In this document: positions 35,715 through 44,236 of the stretch, piece after piece | Layout of the letters: every line of letters starts with the position of its first letter | How positions within the stretch are numbered: position 1 is the first letter of the stretch | Assembly: GCF_007483685.1 (NCBI RefSeq) | Contig: NZ_VMKN01000003.1 | Location: 126,757 to 190,756, forward strand | DNA length: 64,000 nucleotides | Reading direction: 5' to 3' | Source: Litoribacter populi | GTDB taxonomy: Bacteria; Bacteroidota; Bacteroidia; Cytophagales; Cyclobacteriaceae | Translations under genes and position numbers: made by a program | Notes under the pieces: generated by a model | The model's input: only the letters and a program-made list of their open reading frames with translations | Databases searched by the model: none | What the model was told of the DNA's origin: nothing

Positions 35715-37169
35715 TTAGTAAACCTTCATCCTAATCCCCTCTGTATCCGGATTGCGCAAGTCCACCAGATACCCATTTACCACAGCATAATGCCTCTCAC
35801 CGTCTTTTTCCAAAAAGAAATTGGTGGTACTGCCCACCGTATGGCCTGACTTCATTTCGGCCCCCTTGGTTAGGATGTTTAGAGGCAAATCATGAAGCTT
35901 GTCGGGATAGACATCATAGGAAACTCCCAAAAAACCTTTTTCAAGCATTTCTACCGCTTCAGTTTGCGTGAGTTTCATATCCATGGCAGGCGTCCAAACT
36001 TTTCCCTCTACCATCACATATCCATCCGCGTCAAGTTCCTCATATCCATAATACACCGATAGGTCGCCCAAATCCAATATAGAGCTTTCTGTATAATACG
36101 CCGAATCGGCCTCCACTTCCCTTCTCCTGATTCCCAAATCAACCTGATACTCCAGCCCATCACGCTTGATGGTCACGTTGCGTAACATCAAGTCTACCAA
36201 TTTGGTATCGTTGTCTGGAATCTCAAAATAATCCTCCACGGCATATTGATCATACTGATCAGTTGCAATTTCATATAGGGCATTCAAGATTATAATAAAA
36301 TTGAGCTCACGTATATATTGCTTGTCTGGATCATCAGGATAGCCTCCCGACTCAATTAATATGGTGCTTGTTCCCCATTTCTGGAAATTGTCTCCAAAAG
36401 CTCTTGGCTCAAACCCATCATCATACTTGCCAACATGACCTGGAATTAAATCTTGAAGGACCTCATTCATCCCTACAATTACTTTCAAGGCTCGTTCCCT
36501 TACCTCATTGATGTCTTTCTCATAATTGAATGCCGGAGCCAAAACCGAAATAGTGGCGGGCTTTGGAGTATTACTGGCATTATAATATATCTGCTGATCG
36601 TGCAGGTTGAAGCCAAACTCAGGCTCAAAGTCATCCCTGGCACCTTTCAGGATCTTGGCTTCCGGACTAGTTAAATGTATGGCATCTCTGTTGAGGTCGA
36701 TGTCATAGGCATTTCTCCTTTTGAAAGCCTCGGCACCATCAGGATTTACCATGGGGATAAAGCGAAGGTTCAGATTTTCTTTTATTGTATTACGGATGGA
36801 TTCAAAACCGTCATTTTCCCCTTCCAAAAAATTAAAAATATCCATCAAAGACATAGTGGCGGTACTTTCGTTGCCATGCATTTGGGACCATAGCATCACC
36901 TTCCTATCACCGTTCCCATAGGCTATCTGGTAAATCTCCCGGCCTTCAACACTTTTCCCCAACTCTTCTACTTGAAAGTCATTATTCGCACGCCTTTTGA
37001 TCACCAAAGGCATAATATCTACATGTTTGAATCTACGGTGGGTGATGCTGCTTTCCTTGTACCTATCGGAGGCTTCTTTAAGCTTCTGATGGTCAAGTTT
37101 GGAATCCTGGGCATGACCTTGGCTGAAAAATAAAACTAGGAGAATGAGGGCGGTTAATCTTTTCTTCAT
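35715..37169 (-). CDS. M14-family zinc carboxypeptidase
   Basis: 484 aa, signal peptide (MKKRLTALILLVLFFSQGHAQ). The zinc-binding HxxE is in SQMHGNESTATMSLM (about residues 94-105), an Arg/Asn pair follows in YDIDLNRDAIH, and the third His in FNLHDQQIYY; a catalytic Glu is likely in ILIESGGYPDD. These are the expected positions for the M14 peptidase fold, with a C-terminal extra domain (residues about 330-484). It should trim C-terminal residues from peptides in the periplasm or outside. Start codons of this gene and the divergent epimerase gene are 123 bp apart. Confidence 0.88.
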   Translation of the reverse strand: MKKRLTALILLVLFFSQGHAQDSKLDHQKLKEASDRYKESSITHRRFKHVDIMPLVIKRRANNDFQVEELGKSVEGREIYQIAYGNGDRKVMLWSQMHGNESTATMSLMDIFNFLEGENDGFESIRNTIKENLNLRFIPMVNPDGAEAFKRRNAYDIDLNRDAIHLTSPEAKILKGARDDFEPEFGFNLHDQQIYYNASNTPKPATISVLAPAFNYEKDINEVRERALKVIVGMNEVLQDLIPGHVGKYDDGFEPRAFGDNFQKWGTSTILIESGGYPDDPDKQYIRELNFIIILNALYEIATDQYDQYAVEDYFEIPDNDTKLVDLMLRNVTIKRDGLEYQVDLGIRRREVEADSAYYTESSILDLGDLSVYYGYEELDADGYVMVEGKVWTPAMDMKLTQTEAVEMLEKGFLGVSYDVYPDKLHDLPLNILTKGAEMKSGHTVGSTTNFFLEKDGERHYAVVNGYLVDLRNPDTEGIRMKVY

Positions 37170-37292
37170 GAATTGTGGGCGTTTGTCCTGACAATAGTTA
37201 CTTCGTCAAATTTTACCTTTTTATTTCGCCTCAAATTACTAAACTTCACTTTAAATTCAGGTTACTTTTATATAAAGAAACAAAAATCCCCC

Positions 37293-38303
37293 ATGAAATT
37301 ACAGGTAATAGTTGCAGATCTGCCCCTTAAACACACTTTTACAATCGCCCACCAAAGCCGCGATGTGCAAGAAACTGTCATTGTCAAGCTTGAGGATGAC
37401 GGACTTGTCGGTTTAGGAGAAGCTACCACCAACCCATTCTATGGCATCACAGTAGAAAACATGAAAGCCGCCTTAGATGTGGCCAGGCCGATCATCGAAA
37501 GCTCCCTCTGGGAATCGCCCGAACAGCTTTGGAGCATGACCAAGTCCATGTTTACCACCAACCCATTTGCCCAATGTGCCCTCGACATGGCTGCTTGGGA
37601 CCTTTATACCAAAAAACAAGGGGTGAAACTCTACGAATACCTAAAACTTAACCCCGCTGAAATCCCTACCACCAACTTCACAATCGGCATTGACACCGTG
37701 GAAAAAATGGTAGCCAAGATGAAAGAGGTGGATTGGCCTTTATACAAAATCAAACTGGGCACTGAAGACGACATGGCCATCATCCGTGAACTTAGAAAAC
37801 ATACCGATTCTGTTTTCCGCATAGATGCCAACTGCGCCTGGACAGCCGATCAGGCCATCGAATTCTCACGTGAATTGGCAGACCTGAATGTTGAATTCAT
37901 GGAACAGCCCTTAGACAAGGATGACATGGAAGGTATGAAAAAGGTTTTCAAGCATAGTCGACTCCCAGTGATCGCTGATGAAAGCTGCATCATTGAAAGC
38001 GACGTGCAAAAGTGCAGCGGCCTCTTCCACGGCATCAACGTCAAACTTGTAAAAGCTGGCGGCATCACCCCAGGCTTGAGAATGATCTATGAAGCCAAAT
38101 CTCTCGGAATGAAAACCATGGTAGGCTGTATGACCGAGAGTTCTGTCGGCATCAGTGCCATTGCCCATATCGCACCATTGTTGGATTATGTGGACATGGA
38201 CGGGGCAATGCTGCTTTCAAAAGACATTGCCGAAGGTGTTACCATCACCCCGGAAAAAGTAACCTTCCCGGACCGCCCAGGAATCGGTGCACTACTGCTC
38301 TAA
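37293..38303 (+). CDS. Dipeptide epimerase (L-Ala-D/L-Glu epimerase-like)
   Basis: 336 aa from ATG 37293 (MKLQVIVADLPLKHTFTIAH); an open frame further upstream adds 40 unlikely residues. Enolase superfamily, muconate-lactonising subgroup: catalytic Lys in YKIKLG, metal ligands in RIDANCAW, MEQPL and ADESC, and the second catalytic Lys in VKLVKAGGI. Enzymes of this group epimerise L-Ala-D-Glu from murein turnover, letting the cell reuse the peptide; closely related ones use other dipeptides. An AONS-like gene follows 71 bp later, same direction, which suggests a shared amino-acid or cofactor pathway. Confidence 0.88.
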   Translation: MKLQVIVADLPLKHTFTIAHQSRDVQETVIVKLEDDGLVGLGEATTNPFYGITVENMKAALDVARPIIESSLWESPEQLWSMTKSMFTTNPFAQCALDMAAWDLYTKKQGVKLYEYLKLNPAEIPTTNFTIGIDTVEKMVAKMKEVDWPLYKIKLGTEDDMAIIRELRKHTDSVFRIDANCAWTADQAIEFSRELADLNVEFMEQPLDKDDMEGMKKVFKHSRLPVIADESCIIESDVQKCSGLFHGINVKLVKAGGITPGLRMIYEAKSLGMKTMVGCMTESSVGISAIAHIAPLLDYVDMDGAMLLSKDIAEGVTITPEKVTFPDRPGIGALLL

Positions 38304-38308
38304 ATTCG

Positions 38309-38357
38309 GTCTCCGGTCCTGCCTCTGCCTAGTCAGGCAGGCTTCCGTCTTCCGACC
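38309..38357. repeat. TCTCCGGTCC word with CCTGCCT/AGGCAGG hairpin
   Basis: CGGTCTCCGGTCC, then CCTGCCT (38317-38323) and AGGCAGG (38335-38341) that can pair, then TTCCGTCTTCCGACCCC. A composite of two intergenic repeat families between the epimerase and the AONS-like gene. Confidence 0.6.
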
Positions 38358-38374
38358 CCTAACCCCCGAAATCA

Positions 38375-39427
38375 ATGAAACACTATCCCATAGACTCCAA
38401 ACCGGACAGAAGCATCACTTCCCAAACAGAGGAGTACCTTTACTTTAGCGGAACTAACTACCTCGGTATCGGCTCGGTCAAAGAATTTGAAGACTTAGTG
38501 GTGAAAGCCATCCGCAAATATGGCCTCAACCACGGTTCCAGCAGAAGTAGCAACGTTCAGTTAGAAGTCTATGGGAAATTTGAACAGCTCTTTGCTCAAG
38601 AAGCAGGTGCTGAGGCAGGCTTGCTCTTTAGCAGCGGTTTTCTGGCGGGTTCTGTAGCTGTACAAACTCTAAAAAAGACAGCGGACTTAGTAATTGTCTC
38701 GCCAGATGCCCACCCGGCAATTCAGCCAAATGATGCAGGTTTTATTTCCACTATGAGTATGGAGGAGTGGGAAAAAGATTGCCTCACCATTTCGCAAGGC
38801 TACAAAAACAAACACATCGCATTTGTAAGCAATGCCGTTGATCCACTCAAACTTAAGGTCCATTCTTTTGATTGGATGAAGAAGCTTTCACCTAAAAATA
38901 GGTACACCCTGCTAATCGACGATAGCCATGCTTTCGGAGTTTTGGGTCAAGGAATTTATGGAACCTACAGTCAATTCAACCACCCAAACGTAGCAGTTAT
39001 TACCTGCGGCTCGCTGGGGAAAGGGCTAGGATTACCAGGCGGAATCGTCTTGGGCCCGAAATACTTTATCGAAAAACTTCAATCTGAGATTAAATTCAGG
39101 ACAGCCTCCCCTCCACCCCCAGCCTTTTTTGAGGCGTTTTTAAATGGCACCCATCATTTTGAAAGGCAACGGATTAAGCTACAGGACAACGTTTCCTACT
39201 TCCATCACCTTACCACTGATAACCCTGACATACATTATGCAGACGGCTACCCCGTATTTACTTTTGACAATGAGGAATGGGTCAGCCTACTATCAGAAAA
39301 CGGCATCATCATCAGCTCGTTTCCTTACCCATTTCTGGAAGACCCCGCGGTAAACAGGATTGTGGTATCAGGCTATCATCAAAAGTCCGATTTGGAAAAA
39401 GTCGCTGCAATACTCAACAGTCTATAA
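38375..39427 (+). CDS. AONS-like class II PLP enzyme
   Basis: 350-aa fold-type I pyridoxal-phosphate enzyme of the alpha-oxoamine synthase group. Marks: NYLGIG near residue 28, GLNHGSSRSSNVQLEVYGKFEQ, LFSSGFLAGS, DDSHAFGVLGQG (PLP-pyridine Asp region) and the Schiff-base Lys in CGSLGKGLGLPGG. Shorter than BioF or KBL (about 385-395 aa), with reduced N-terminus. The reaction may be CoA-thioester/amino-acid condensation, or the protein may be a divergent aminotransferase; the substrate cannot be given. It pairs with the dipeptide epimerase upstream. Confidence 0.82.
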   Translation: MKHYPIDSKPDRSITSQTEEYLYFSGTNYLGIGSVKEFEDLVVKAIRKYGLNHGSSRSSNVQLEVYGKFEQLFAQEAGAEAGLLFSSGFLAGSVAVQTLKKTADLVIVSPDAHPAIQPNDAGFISTMSMEEWEKDCLTISQGYKNKHIAFVSNAVDPLKLKVHSFDWMKKLSPKNRYTLLIDDSHAFGVLGQGIYGTYSQFNHPNVAVITCGSLGKGLGLPGGIVLGPKYFIEKLQSEIKFRTASPPPPAFFEAFLNGTHHFERQRIKLQDNVSYFHHLTTDNPDIHYADGYPVFTFDNEEWVSLLSENGIIISSFPYPFLEDPAVNRIVVSGYHQKSDLEKVAAILNSL

Positions 39428-39503
39428 GAAATTATCAATGAGCCTTGCCTTACGCTCATTCAACCCATTAATTACTAGACTTTTACGTAGTTTTTTGGTA
39501 AGT

Positions 39504-39521
39504 TAGTGGATATATCCACTA
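39504..39521. promoter_or_regulatory. 18-bp perfect palindrome, possible operator
   Basis: TAGTGGATATATCCACTA is perfectly self-complementary and ends 15 bp before the start codon of the DUF4412 gene. That location suits a dimeric regulator, or it may be an RNA hairpin in the 5' leader. No known consensus is recognised. Confidence 0.5.
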
Positions 39522-39536
39522 CAAAAACACAATGCC

Positions 39537-40466
39537 ATGAAAATACGTATTATATCCCCCCTAATTTTAGCGTTATTATTTTGTACTATAGATGTTTGCC
39601 AAGCCCAGTTGATGAACCGAATCAAACGAGGTGCCGAGCGGGCAGCTTCACGTGTAGTCGAGCGGAAGGTTGAAAAAGAAGTTGAAAAGGCCATGGAAAG
39701 ACAGGTGGAAAAGACCTGGGTGGCCATATTCGGCGAGCAAACAGATGCACAGGGCCGCCCTGTGGACTGGAGCAAAGTAATTAACAGCATGAACATGGAC
39801 GTGTCCGTCGAGGACATGTACCAATTTGACGGCAGAGCTGTAGTTGAGATCACAGGAAAGGACAACAAAGGCCGCGACATGGACCCCATGGTCATGGAGT
39901 CTTACCTCAGCAAAGATAACGAATACACCGCTGTGCAGATGCAGAGCAAAGAAGCCGAAAAGATGCTTATGATTTTTGACATGAAAAACGATGCCACGGT
40001 AGTACTAATGGAAAACGACGGTGAGCGCCAAAGCATGGCTTACTCCATCAATTGGCAGGAACTTGCCGAGGCTATGCCCGAGGATGCCGAAAACCCTGAA
40101 GAAGAGGTAGATTTGGAAAGCTTAGACTGGAGAAAAACAGGCAACACCAAAACACTTTTAGGTCACCTTTGTGAGGAATATGAGGTCGAAGATGAGGAAT
40201 ACCGCAGCACCTACTGGGTGACTCAAGAGCCAATCGAGGGTGCCGCAGCTTTTTGGGGCAACAGCAGCCCCTATTTCAATCAAAAATTCAAAGGCCAACA
40301 ATCCGAAGCTTTTTCCAACCTTCCTGACGGAAACATCCTCGAGATGAACTACATCAGCAAGACCGATAAGACTGATATGAAATTCCTCATCACCGAACTT
40401 GACGACAACCACTCCCTGACCATCCACATGGCAGAATACCCCAATATGCTCACGGCAGAGAAATAG
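39537..40466 (+). CDS. DUF4412-type secreted protein
   Basis: 309 aa with a signal peptide (IISPLILALLFCTIDVCQA). The first mature part is a charged helix (RIKRGAERAASRVVERKVEKEVEKAMERQVE). Residues about 85-309 match the DUF4412 pattern, a beta-rich domain with WKKTGNTKTLLGHLCEEYEVED-like core and EYRSTYWVTQEP. The family is widespread in Bacteroidota and has no known reaction. It has a striking palindrome in its promoter region and a nested palindromic element right after its stop codon. Confidence 0.8.
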   Translation: MKIRIISPLILALLFCTIDVCQAQLMNRIKRGAERAASRVVERKVEKEVEKAMERQVEKTWVAIFGEQTDAQGRPVDWSKVINSMNMDVSVEDMYQFDGRAVVEITGKDNKGRDMDPMVMESYLSKDNEYTAVQMQSKEAEKMLMIFDMKNDATVVLMENDGERQSMAYSINWQELAEAMPEDAENPEEEVDLESLDWRKTGNTKTLLGHLCEEYEVEDEEYRSTYWVTQEPIEGAAAFWGNSSPYFNQKFKGQQSEAFSNLPDGNILEMNYISKTDKTDMKFLITELDDNHSLTIHMAEYPNMLTAEK

Positions 40467-40596
40467 GTGTAGAGGTTTAATTTCCCTGCGGGAAGGTTTA
40501 GGGGTTTAGAAATGAAGGCAGTCACGTATACCGCCTTCATCTCTAAACCTCTAACCCTCCCGCTGCGCGTCAGCGCCGGGAATAAACCTCTACACC
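40466..40596. repeat. nested palindromic intergenic element (TTTAGAGG type)
   Basis: The outer arms are a perfect 14-bp pair (GGTGTAGAGGTTTA 40466-40479, complement 40583-40596). Inside are TTCCC-TGC-GGGAA (40482-40494), GGTTTAGA (40503-40510) with TCTAAACC (40542-40549), ATGAAGGC (40512-40519) with GCCTTCAT (40533-40540), and a GCTG/CAGC hairpin. The whole can fold back as one long stem with side hairpins. Confidence 0.85.
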
Positions 40597-40610
40597 TACT
40601 TGCATAGTGT

Positions 40611-41084
40611 TTACCCTTTATTCTGAAGGTCAAGCATCTTGTGGAATATCTGTTGGGAGGTTTTGACTTTGCGGTTGAAATGATGCCAGGCGAAGGCCAT
40701 ATTGGCCAAGCCAATCAGGAGACTGACAGTGCCGAAGAGAAGGTTATCCTCCAAAAAAGTAAAATACATTCCCATTATCATGGCTATGGCTAGCCAAAAA
40801 TACAAGAAAAAGATAGCCCCCGGGAAAAGGGTATAGCTGATAAAAAGTATGCTGCCCTGATTGGTGGATTCGATTTTTCCGGTAATTAAGGGTAAAAAAG
40901 TGTCCGCACGATCCATTTTCAAGGAAAGGTGAAACGAGTCCGGCTTCACCCTTCCGTTGAATTTTTGCTTGTGGCTATATTCCTCGTAATCCAGATAGTT
41001 CACCTCCCTAGTCATCAGGTCCAGTCTCTTCACCACTTCAGTGCGTGAAAGACTGGAAACTAGGATCTCGGTATGTACAGGCAT
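40611..41084 (-). CDS. Hypothetical two-helix membrane protein
   Basis: 157 aa from ATG 41084; an in-frame GTG three codons upstream is possible. Residues about 1-85 are soluble and mixed (MPVHTEILVSSLSRTEVVKRL ... VKPDSFHLSLKMDRADTFLPLITGKIES), then two hydrophobic helices (LFISYTLFPGAIFFLYFWLAIAMIMGMYF and LLFGTVSLLIGLANMAFAW), then a short basic cytosolic tail. No family is recognised with confidence. The soluble part resembles small membrane-attached beta domains. It is followed by the nested palindrome. Confidence 0.6.
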   Translation of the reverse strand: MPVHTEILVSSLSRTEVVKRLDLMTREVNYLDYEEYSHKQKFNGRVKPDSFHLSLKMDRADTFLPLITGKIESTNQGSILFISYTLFPGAIFFLYFWLAIAMIMGMYFTFLEDNLLFGTVSLLIGLANMAFAWHHFNRKVKTSQQIFHKMLDLQNKG

Positions 41085-41123
41085 GAAGTTCACACCAAAA
41101 AAACAATCTGAATGGCTAAAAGT

Positions 41124-41507
41124 TTACCCTTTTACCGCAATACAGGAAATTTCCACGTTCACATTTTTCGGAAGCTTGCTCACTTCCACCGTTTCCCTTG
41201 CTGGAGGGTTTTGTTTGAAGTATTGCCCATAGGCCTCATTAATGGTTGCAAAGTCATCCATGCTTTTGATAAAAATGCTGCACTTCACCACATCGGCAAA
41301 GCTATACCCCGCCTCGCTCAATACAGCATCCAGGTTTTTCATCACCATGTGAGTCTCCTCGGTAATGTTTTCGTTCACCAGTTCCCCCGTTTCTGCATCT
41401 AAAGGAATCTGTCCAGAGATGTAAAGTGTACCATTGACTTCCACCGCCTGGCTATAAGGCCCGATCGGTGCCGGAGCAGCTTTTGAGTTGATTATTCTTT
41501 TTGACAT
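41124..41507 (-). CDS. RidA-family reactive-intermediate deaminase
   Basis: 127-aa member of the YjgF/YER057c/UK114 family. It hydrolyses reactive enamine/imine intermediates made by PLP enzymes such as threonine dehydratase, preventing damage to other PLP enzymes. Recognised by IGPYSQAVEVNGTLYISGQIPLD, the active-site Arg in the ETVEVSKLPKNVNVEI region (NPPARETVE), and the C-terminal EISCIAVKG. Typical trimer-forming length. It is 39 bp downstream of the hypothetical membrane protein's start, in the same direction, but a link is not obvious. Confidence 0.93.
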   Translation of the reverse strand: MSKRIINSKAAPAPIGPYSQAVEVNGTLYISGQIPLDAETGELVNENITEETHMVMKNLDAVLSEAGYSFADVVKCSIFIKSMDDFATINEAYGQYFKQNPPARETVEVSKLPKNVNVEISCIAVKG

Positions 41508-41647
41508 GTGCTTATTTTATATTTTTCCTAAAAATAGCCCTTCCTCATTTGAAAACATACCATCGTCTTAAATTTAGGGAACTAAGTACCATGCTTGCTT
41601 CATCCCTCCCGAGAATAAACCCCTGCTGGGCGCCAAAATAGAACCCC

Positions 41648-41766
41648 GACAACTCGACAACTGCCAGGGGAGGCGAAGCCGACCCACGGGCGGACAACGG
41701 CGAAGCGGACAACATCCGACATCCAACATCTGACATCTGACATCCGACATCCAACACCCGACATCC
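41648..41766. repeat. GACAAC element joined to a CCGACATC heptamer array
   Basis: 41648-41713 has GACAAC at both ends and a GGGGAGGCGAAG / GCCGACCC core, related to elements at 59164 and 63065. It runs straight into a 7-bp array (CATCCGACATCCAACATCTGACAT) at 41714-41766, the family of the ars operon array. The rest of the 328-bp gap 41508-41835 shows a -7 box only. Confidence 0.75.
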
Positions 41767-41799
41767 GCCACCCCCATTTTTTCTCTCCACATAAAACCG

Positions 41800-41807
41800 T
41801 AATTTTG
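41800..41807 (+). promoter_or_regulatory. -7 element of the M20 peptidase gene
   Basis: TAATTTTG fits the TAnnTTTG consensus 28 bp before the ATG at 41836. No clear TTG is found 19-20 bp upstream, so confidence is limited. Confidence 0.4.
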
Positions 41808-41835
41808 CAAAACATTTACACGAAAAACCCATAAA

Positions 41836-43224
41836 ATGGCAGTAAAACAATATATCCACGACAATCAAGACAGATTTCTCAACGAACTTTTAGACCTCCT
41901 TCGAATTCCCTCAGTGAGCGCCGACCCCAAATTCAAGGGTGATGTGATGGCAGCGGCGGAATTTGTGAAGGAAAGCCTTGAAAAAGCAGGCGCCGACACG
42001 GTAGAAGTTTGCCAGACCGCCGGCTACCCTATCGTATACGGTGAAAAAATTATTGACCCATCTGCTCCCACCGTGTTGGTGTACGGCCACTACGACGTGC
42101 AGCCTGCCGATCCATACGAACTATGGGATTCCCCTCCTTTTGAGCCGGTGATCAAGAAAACCGAAATGCACCCGGAAGGCGCCATCTTTGCCCGTGGCTC
42201 TGCCGATGACAAAGGCCAGTTTTACATGCACGTCAAGGCCTTCGAAGCCATGATGCAGACAAACGAACTTACCTGCAACATCAAGTTTATGATCGAGGGT
42301 GAAGAGGAAGTAGGTTCCAGCAACCTGGACATCTTCGTAAAGGAAAACAAGGAAAAACTTGCGGCCGATGTGATCTTAATCTCTGACACAAGCATGCTTT
42401 CCCTTGAAAATCCTTCCATCACGGTTGGATTACGAGGATTAGCCTATATGGAAGTGGAAGTTACCGGACCTAACCGCGACTTGCACAGCGGTACCTATGG
42501 CGGAGCGGTTGCCAATCCGATCAACATCCTTTGTAAAATGATTGCCTCTTTGCAAGATGAAAACAACCACATCACAATCCCTGGCTTCTACGACAAAGTG
42601 GAAGAACTTTCCGCTGCCTACCGTGAGCAGTTAAATAAAGCTCCCTTTGATGAAGAAGATTATAAGAAAAAGCTGAACATAGATTCTGTGCACGGCGAAA
42701 ACGGCTTTACTACCATTGAAAGAACCGGTATCCGTCCTACTTTGGATGTGAACGGAATTTGGGGGGGCTATACTGGAGAAGGTGCCAAAACAGTACTTCC
42801 TTCCAAGGCCTACGCCAAGATTTCAATGAGATTGGTGCCTAATCAGGACCACAAAGAGATCTCCGACTTGTTCCAAAAACATTTTGAATCAATCGCTCCG
42901 GAATCAGTAAAGGTAAAAGTGACCCCACACCATGGTGGCCACCCTGCTGTAGTACCAACGGATTCTGCCGGGTACAAAGCCGCTGAATCAGCCATCTTGG
43001 AAGCCTTTGGCAAAAAAGCCATCCCAACTCGTGAAGGTGGATCAATTCCTATCACCTCCCTTTTCCAGAAGGAACTAGGGCTCGACCCAATTCTTCTTGG
43101 ATTTGGCTTGGATACCGACGCCATCCACTCACCAAACGAGCACTACGGCGTGAAGAACTACTTCATGGGCATAGAAACCATCGCGATGTTCTTCAAATAT
43201 TTCAGACAATCTTCGAATAAATAA
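41836..43224 (+). CDS. M20-family dipeptidase (CNDP-like)
   Basis: 462-aa cytosolic zinc peptidase that cleaves dipeptides. Zinc site and catalytic motifs are present: HYDVQPAD (His, Asp), RGSADDKGQ (bridging Asp), the catalytic and metal Glu pair in EGEEEVGS, a further Asp in ISDTS, and a C-terminal His in DTDAIHSPNEHYG. A lid/dimerisation domain occupies residues about 205-365. Typical length for CNDP-type dipeptidases. It may complement the dipeptide epimerase and the M14 peptidase in peptide salvage. A strong terminator follows. Confidence 0.94.
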   Translation: MAVKQYIHDNQDRFLNELLDLLRIPSVSADPKFKGDVMAAAEFVKESLEKAGADTVEVCQTAGYPIVYGEKIIDPSAPTVLVYGHYDVQPADPYELWDSPPFEPVIKKTEMHPEGAIFARGSADDKGQFYMHVKAFEAMMQTNELTCNIKFMIEGEEEVGSSNLDIFVKENKEKLAADVILISDTSMLSLENPSITVGLRGLAYMEVEVTGPNRDLHSGTYGGAVANPINILCKMIASLQDENNHITIPGFYDKVEELSAAYREQLNKAPFDEEDYKKKLNIDSVHGENGFTTIERTGIRPTLDVNGIWGGYTGEGAKTVLPSKAYAKISMRLVPNQDHKEISDLFQKHFESIAPESVKVKVTPHHGGHPAVVPTDSAGYKAAESAILEAFGKKAIPTREGGSIPITSLFQKELGLDPILLGFGLDTDAIHSPNEHYGVKNYFMGIETIAMFFKYFRQSSNK

Positions 43225-43230
43225 CTTACA

Positions 43231-43260
43231 AAAGGCGGCCACATCTATGGCCGCCTTTTT
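43231..43260 (+). terminator. M20 peptidase terminator
   Basis: Perfect 11-bp stem (AAAGGCGGCCA 43231-43241 with TGGCCGCCTTT 43248-43258) ending in TTTTT, 7 bp after the stop. Confidence 0.85.
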
Positions 43261-43268
43261 TGATTTCT

Positions 43269-44060
43269 CTAAGCAATTACATTTTTTCTAGTCTGGATTG
43301 GGGCAGCTTTATTAAAGCTGTTAAAATATGTATTTAGCAGCGCGGTGCTGATATTTTCGGGTTCCTTTAAATCAATTTCTATAATAGGAACTTTATTTTT
43401 AAAAAATTCGACGCAGGCATTTAAAAGATTCTGGTATTTGAGATTTTCCCCTCTCAATTTTTCCAATTCATTGCCATCTGCCGGCCGTCCTATTTTCTAC
43501 TTTTCCCTTCTCCTTATTATCCTTTCCGAAGCTATTGATAGGTCATGTTTGAAAATAATCAAGCCTTTTGGTGGGGAAATGGATGCAAGGCAGGTACTGA
43601 ATTCCTTCTCCAAGCCCAGATTGACATAGAAAAGGATCAGTTTGTGTAAAAGCGACTCATCAAAAATGACAAAATCCTGATCAGGCTGCTTGTTGGAGTA
43701 ATCCTCCAAAATCTCAACCTCGGTAAACCTTTTCATCAGCCAAGCCAGCCTCTTGTAGAACAACACATAATCCTTCCTTACATGGAGCTGGTCTTTTTGG
43801 ATGTTTTGATAAAATTGCAGGCGATTTTTTTCTATCTGTAGATCAATATCATATCCATTGACAAAGTCGGTGAAAAGTGACTTTAAATAAGACCTGTTCT
43901 GTTTTGGGGGTAGTAATTGAAGCAGCAGTTTCGCTTTCAATGTGGTAACCACTGCTTTCTCTCGAAGGTAATTTTCTGTCTTTACATTTTCAATCACAAG
44001 GTTTTTCAAAAATGTAGTCTTTCCGGCCCCCGGCAATCCAACAACGTCTATTCTTACCAT
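43269..44060 (-). pseudogene. P-loop kinase-like gene interrupted by an amber stop
   Basis: The minus-strand frame from ATG 44060 to stop 43269 would encode about 263 aa but has one in-frame TAG at 43497-43499. Before it are 187 codons with Walker A GLPGAGKTT (residues 8-16), an internal DFVIFDES region like a nucleotide-kinase Walker B, and SIASERIIRRREK, resembling an arginine-rich LID. After the TAG the same frame continues as KIGRPADGNELEKLRGENLKYQNLLNACVEFF, a sensible kinase C-terminus. So a single nonsense change split one gene. It may be recent decay, a sequence error, or an unusual read-through. Substrate is unknown; a nucleoside or nucleotide kinase-like fold is the closest guess. 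Confidence 0.8.
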
Positions 44061-44236
44061 GACTACAACTATTTAAGTAAAACAATATTATTATATGCAA
44101 ATTCTACATAATTATATCCCAATAATACCCAGTATCACCATATAAATATGATGTTTTTATATCTTAAATAATAATTTATTAACATTTAATTAACATTAAT
44201 TTTTTCCATTTTGACCACTTAGTTATGACCCCTCTC

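Noticed and set aside
41545-41868. Minus-strand frames giving MSDVRC-type peptides before the M20 peptidase gene
   Set aside because: Another product of the short heptamer array and GACAAC element; frames overlap each other and the promoter.
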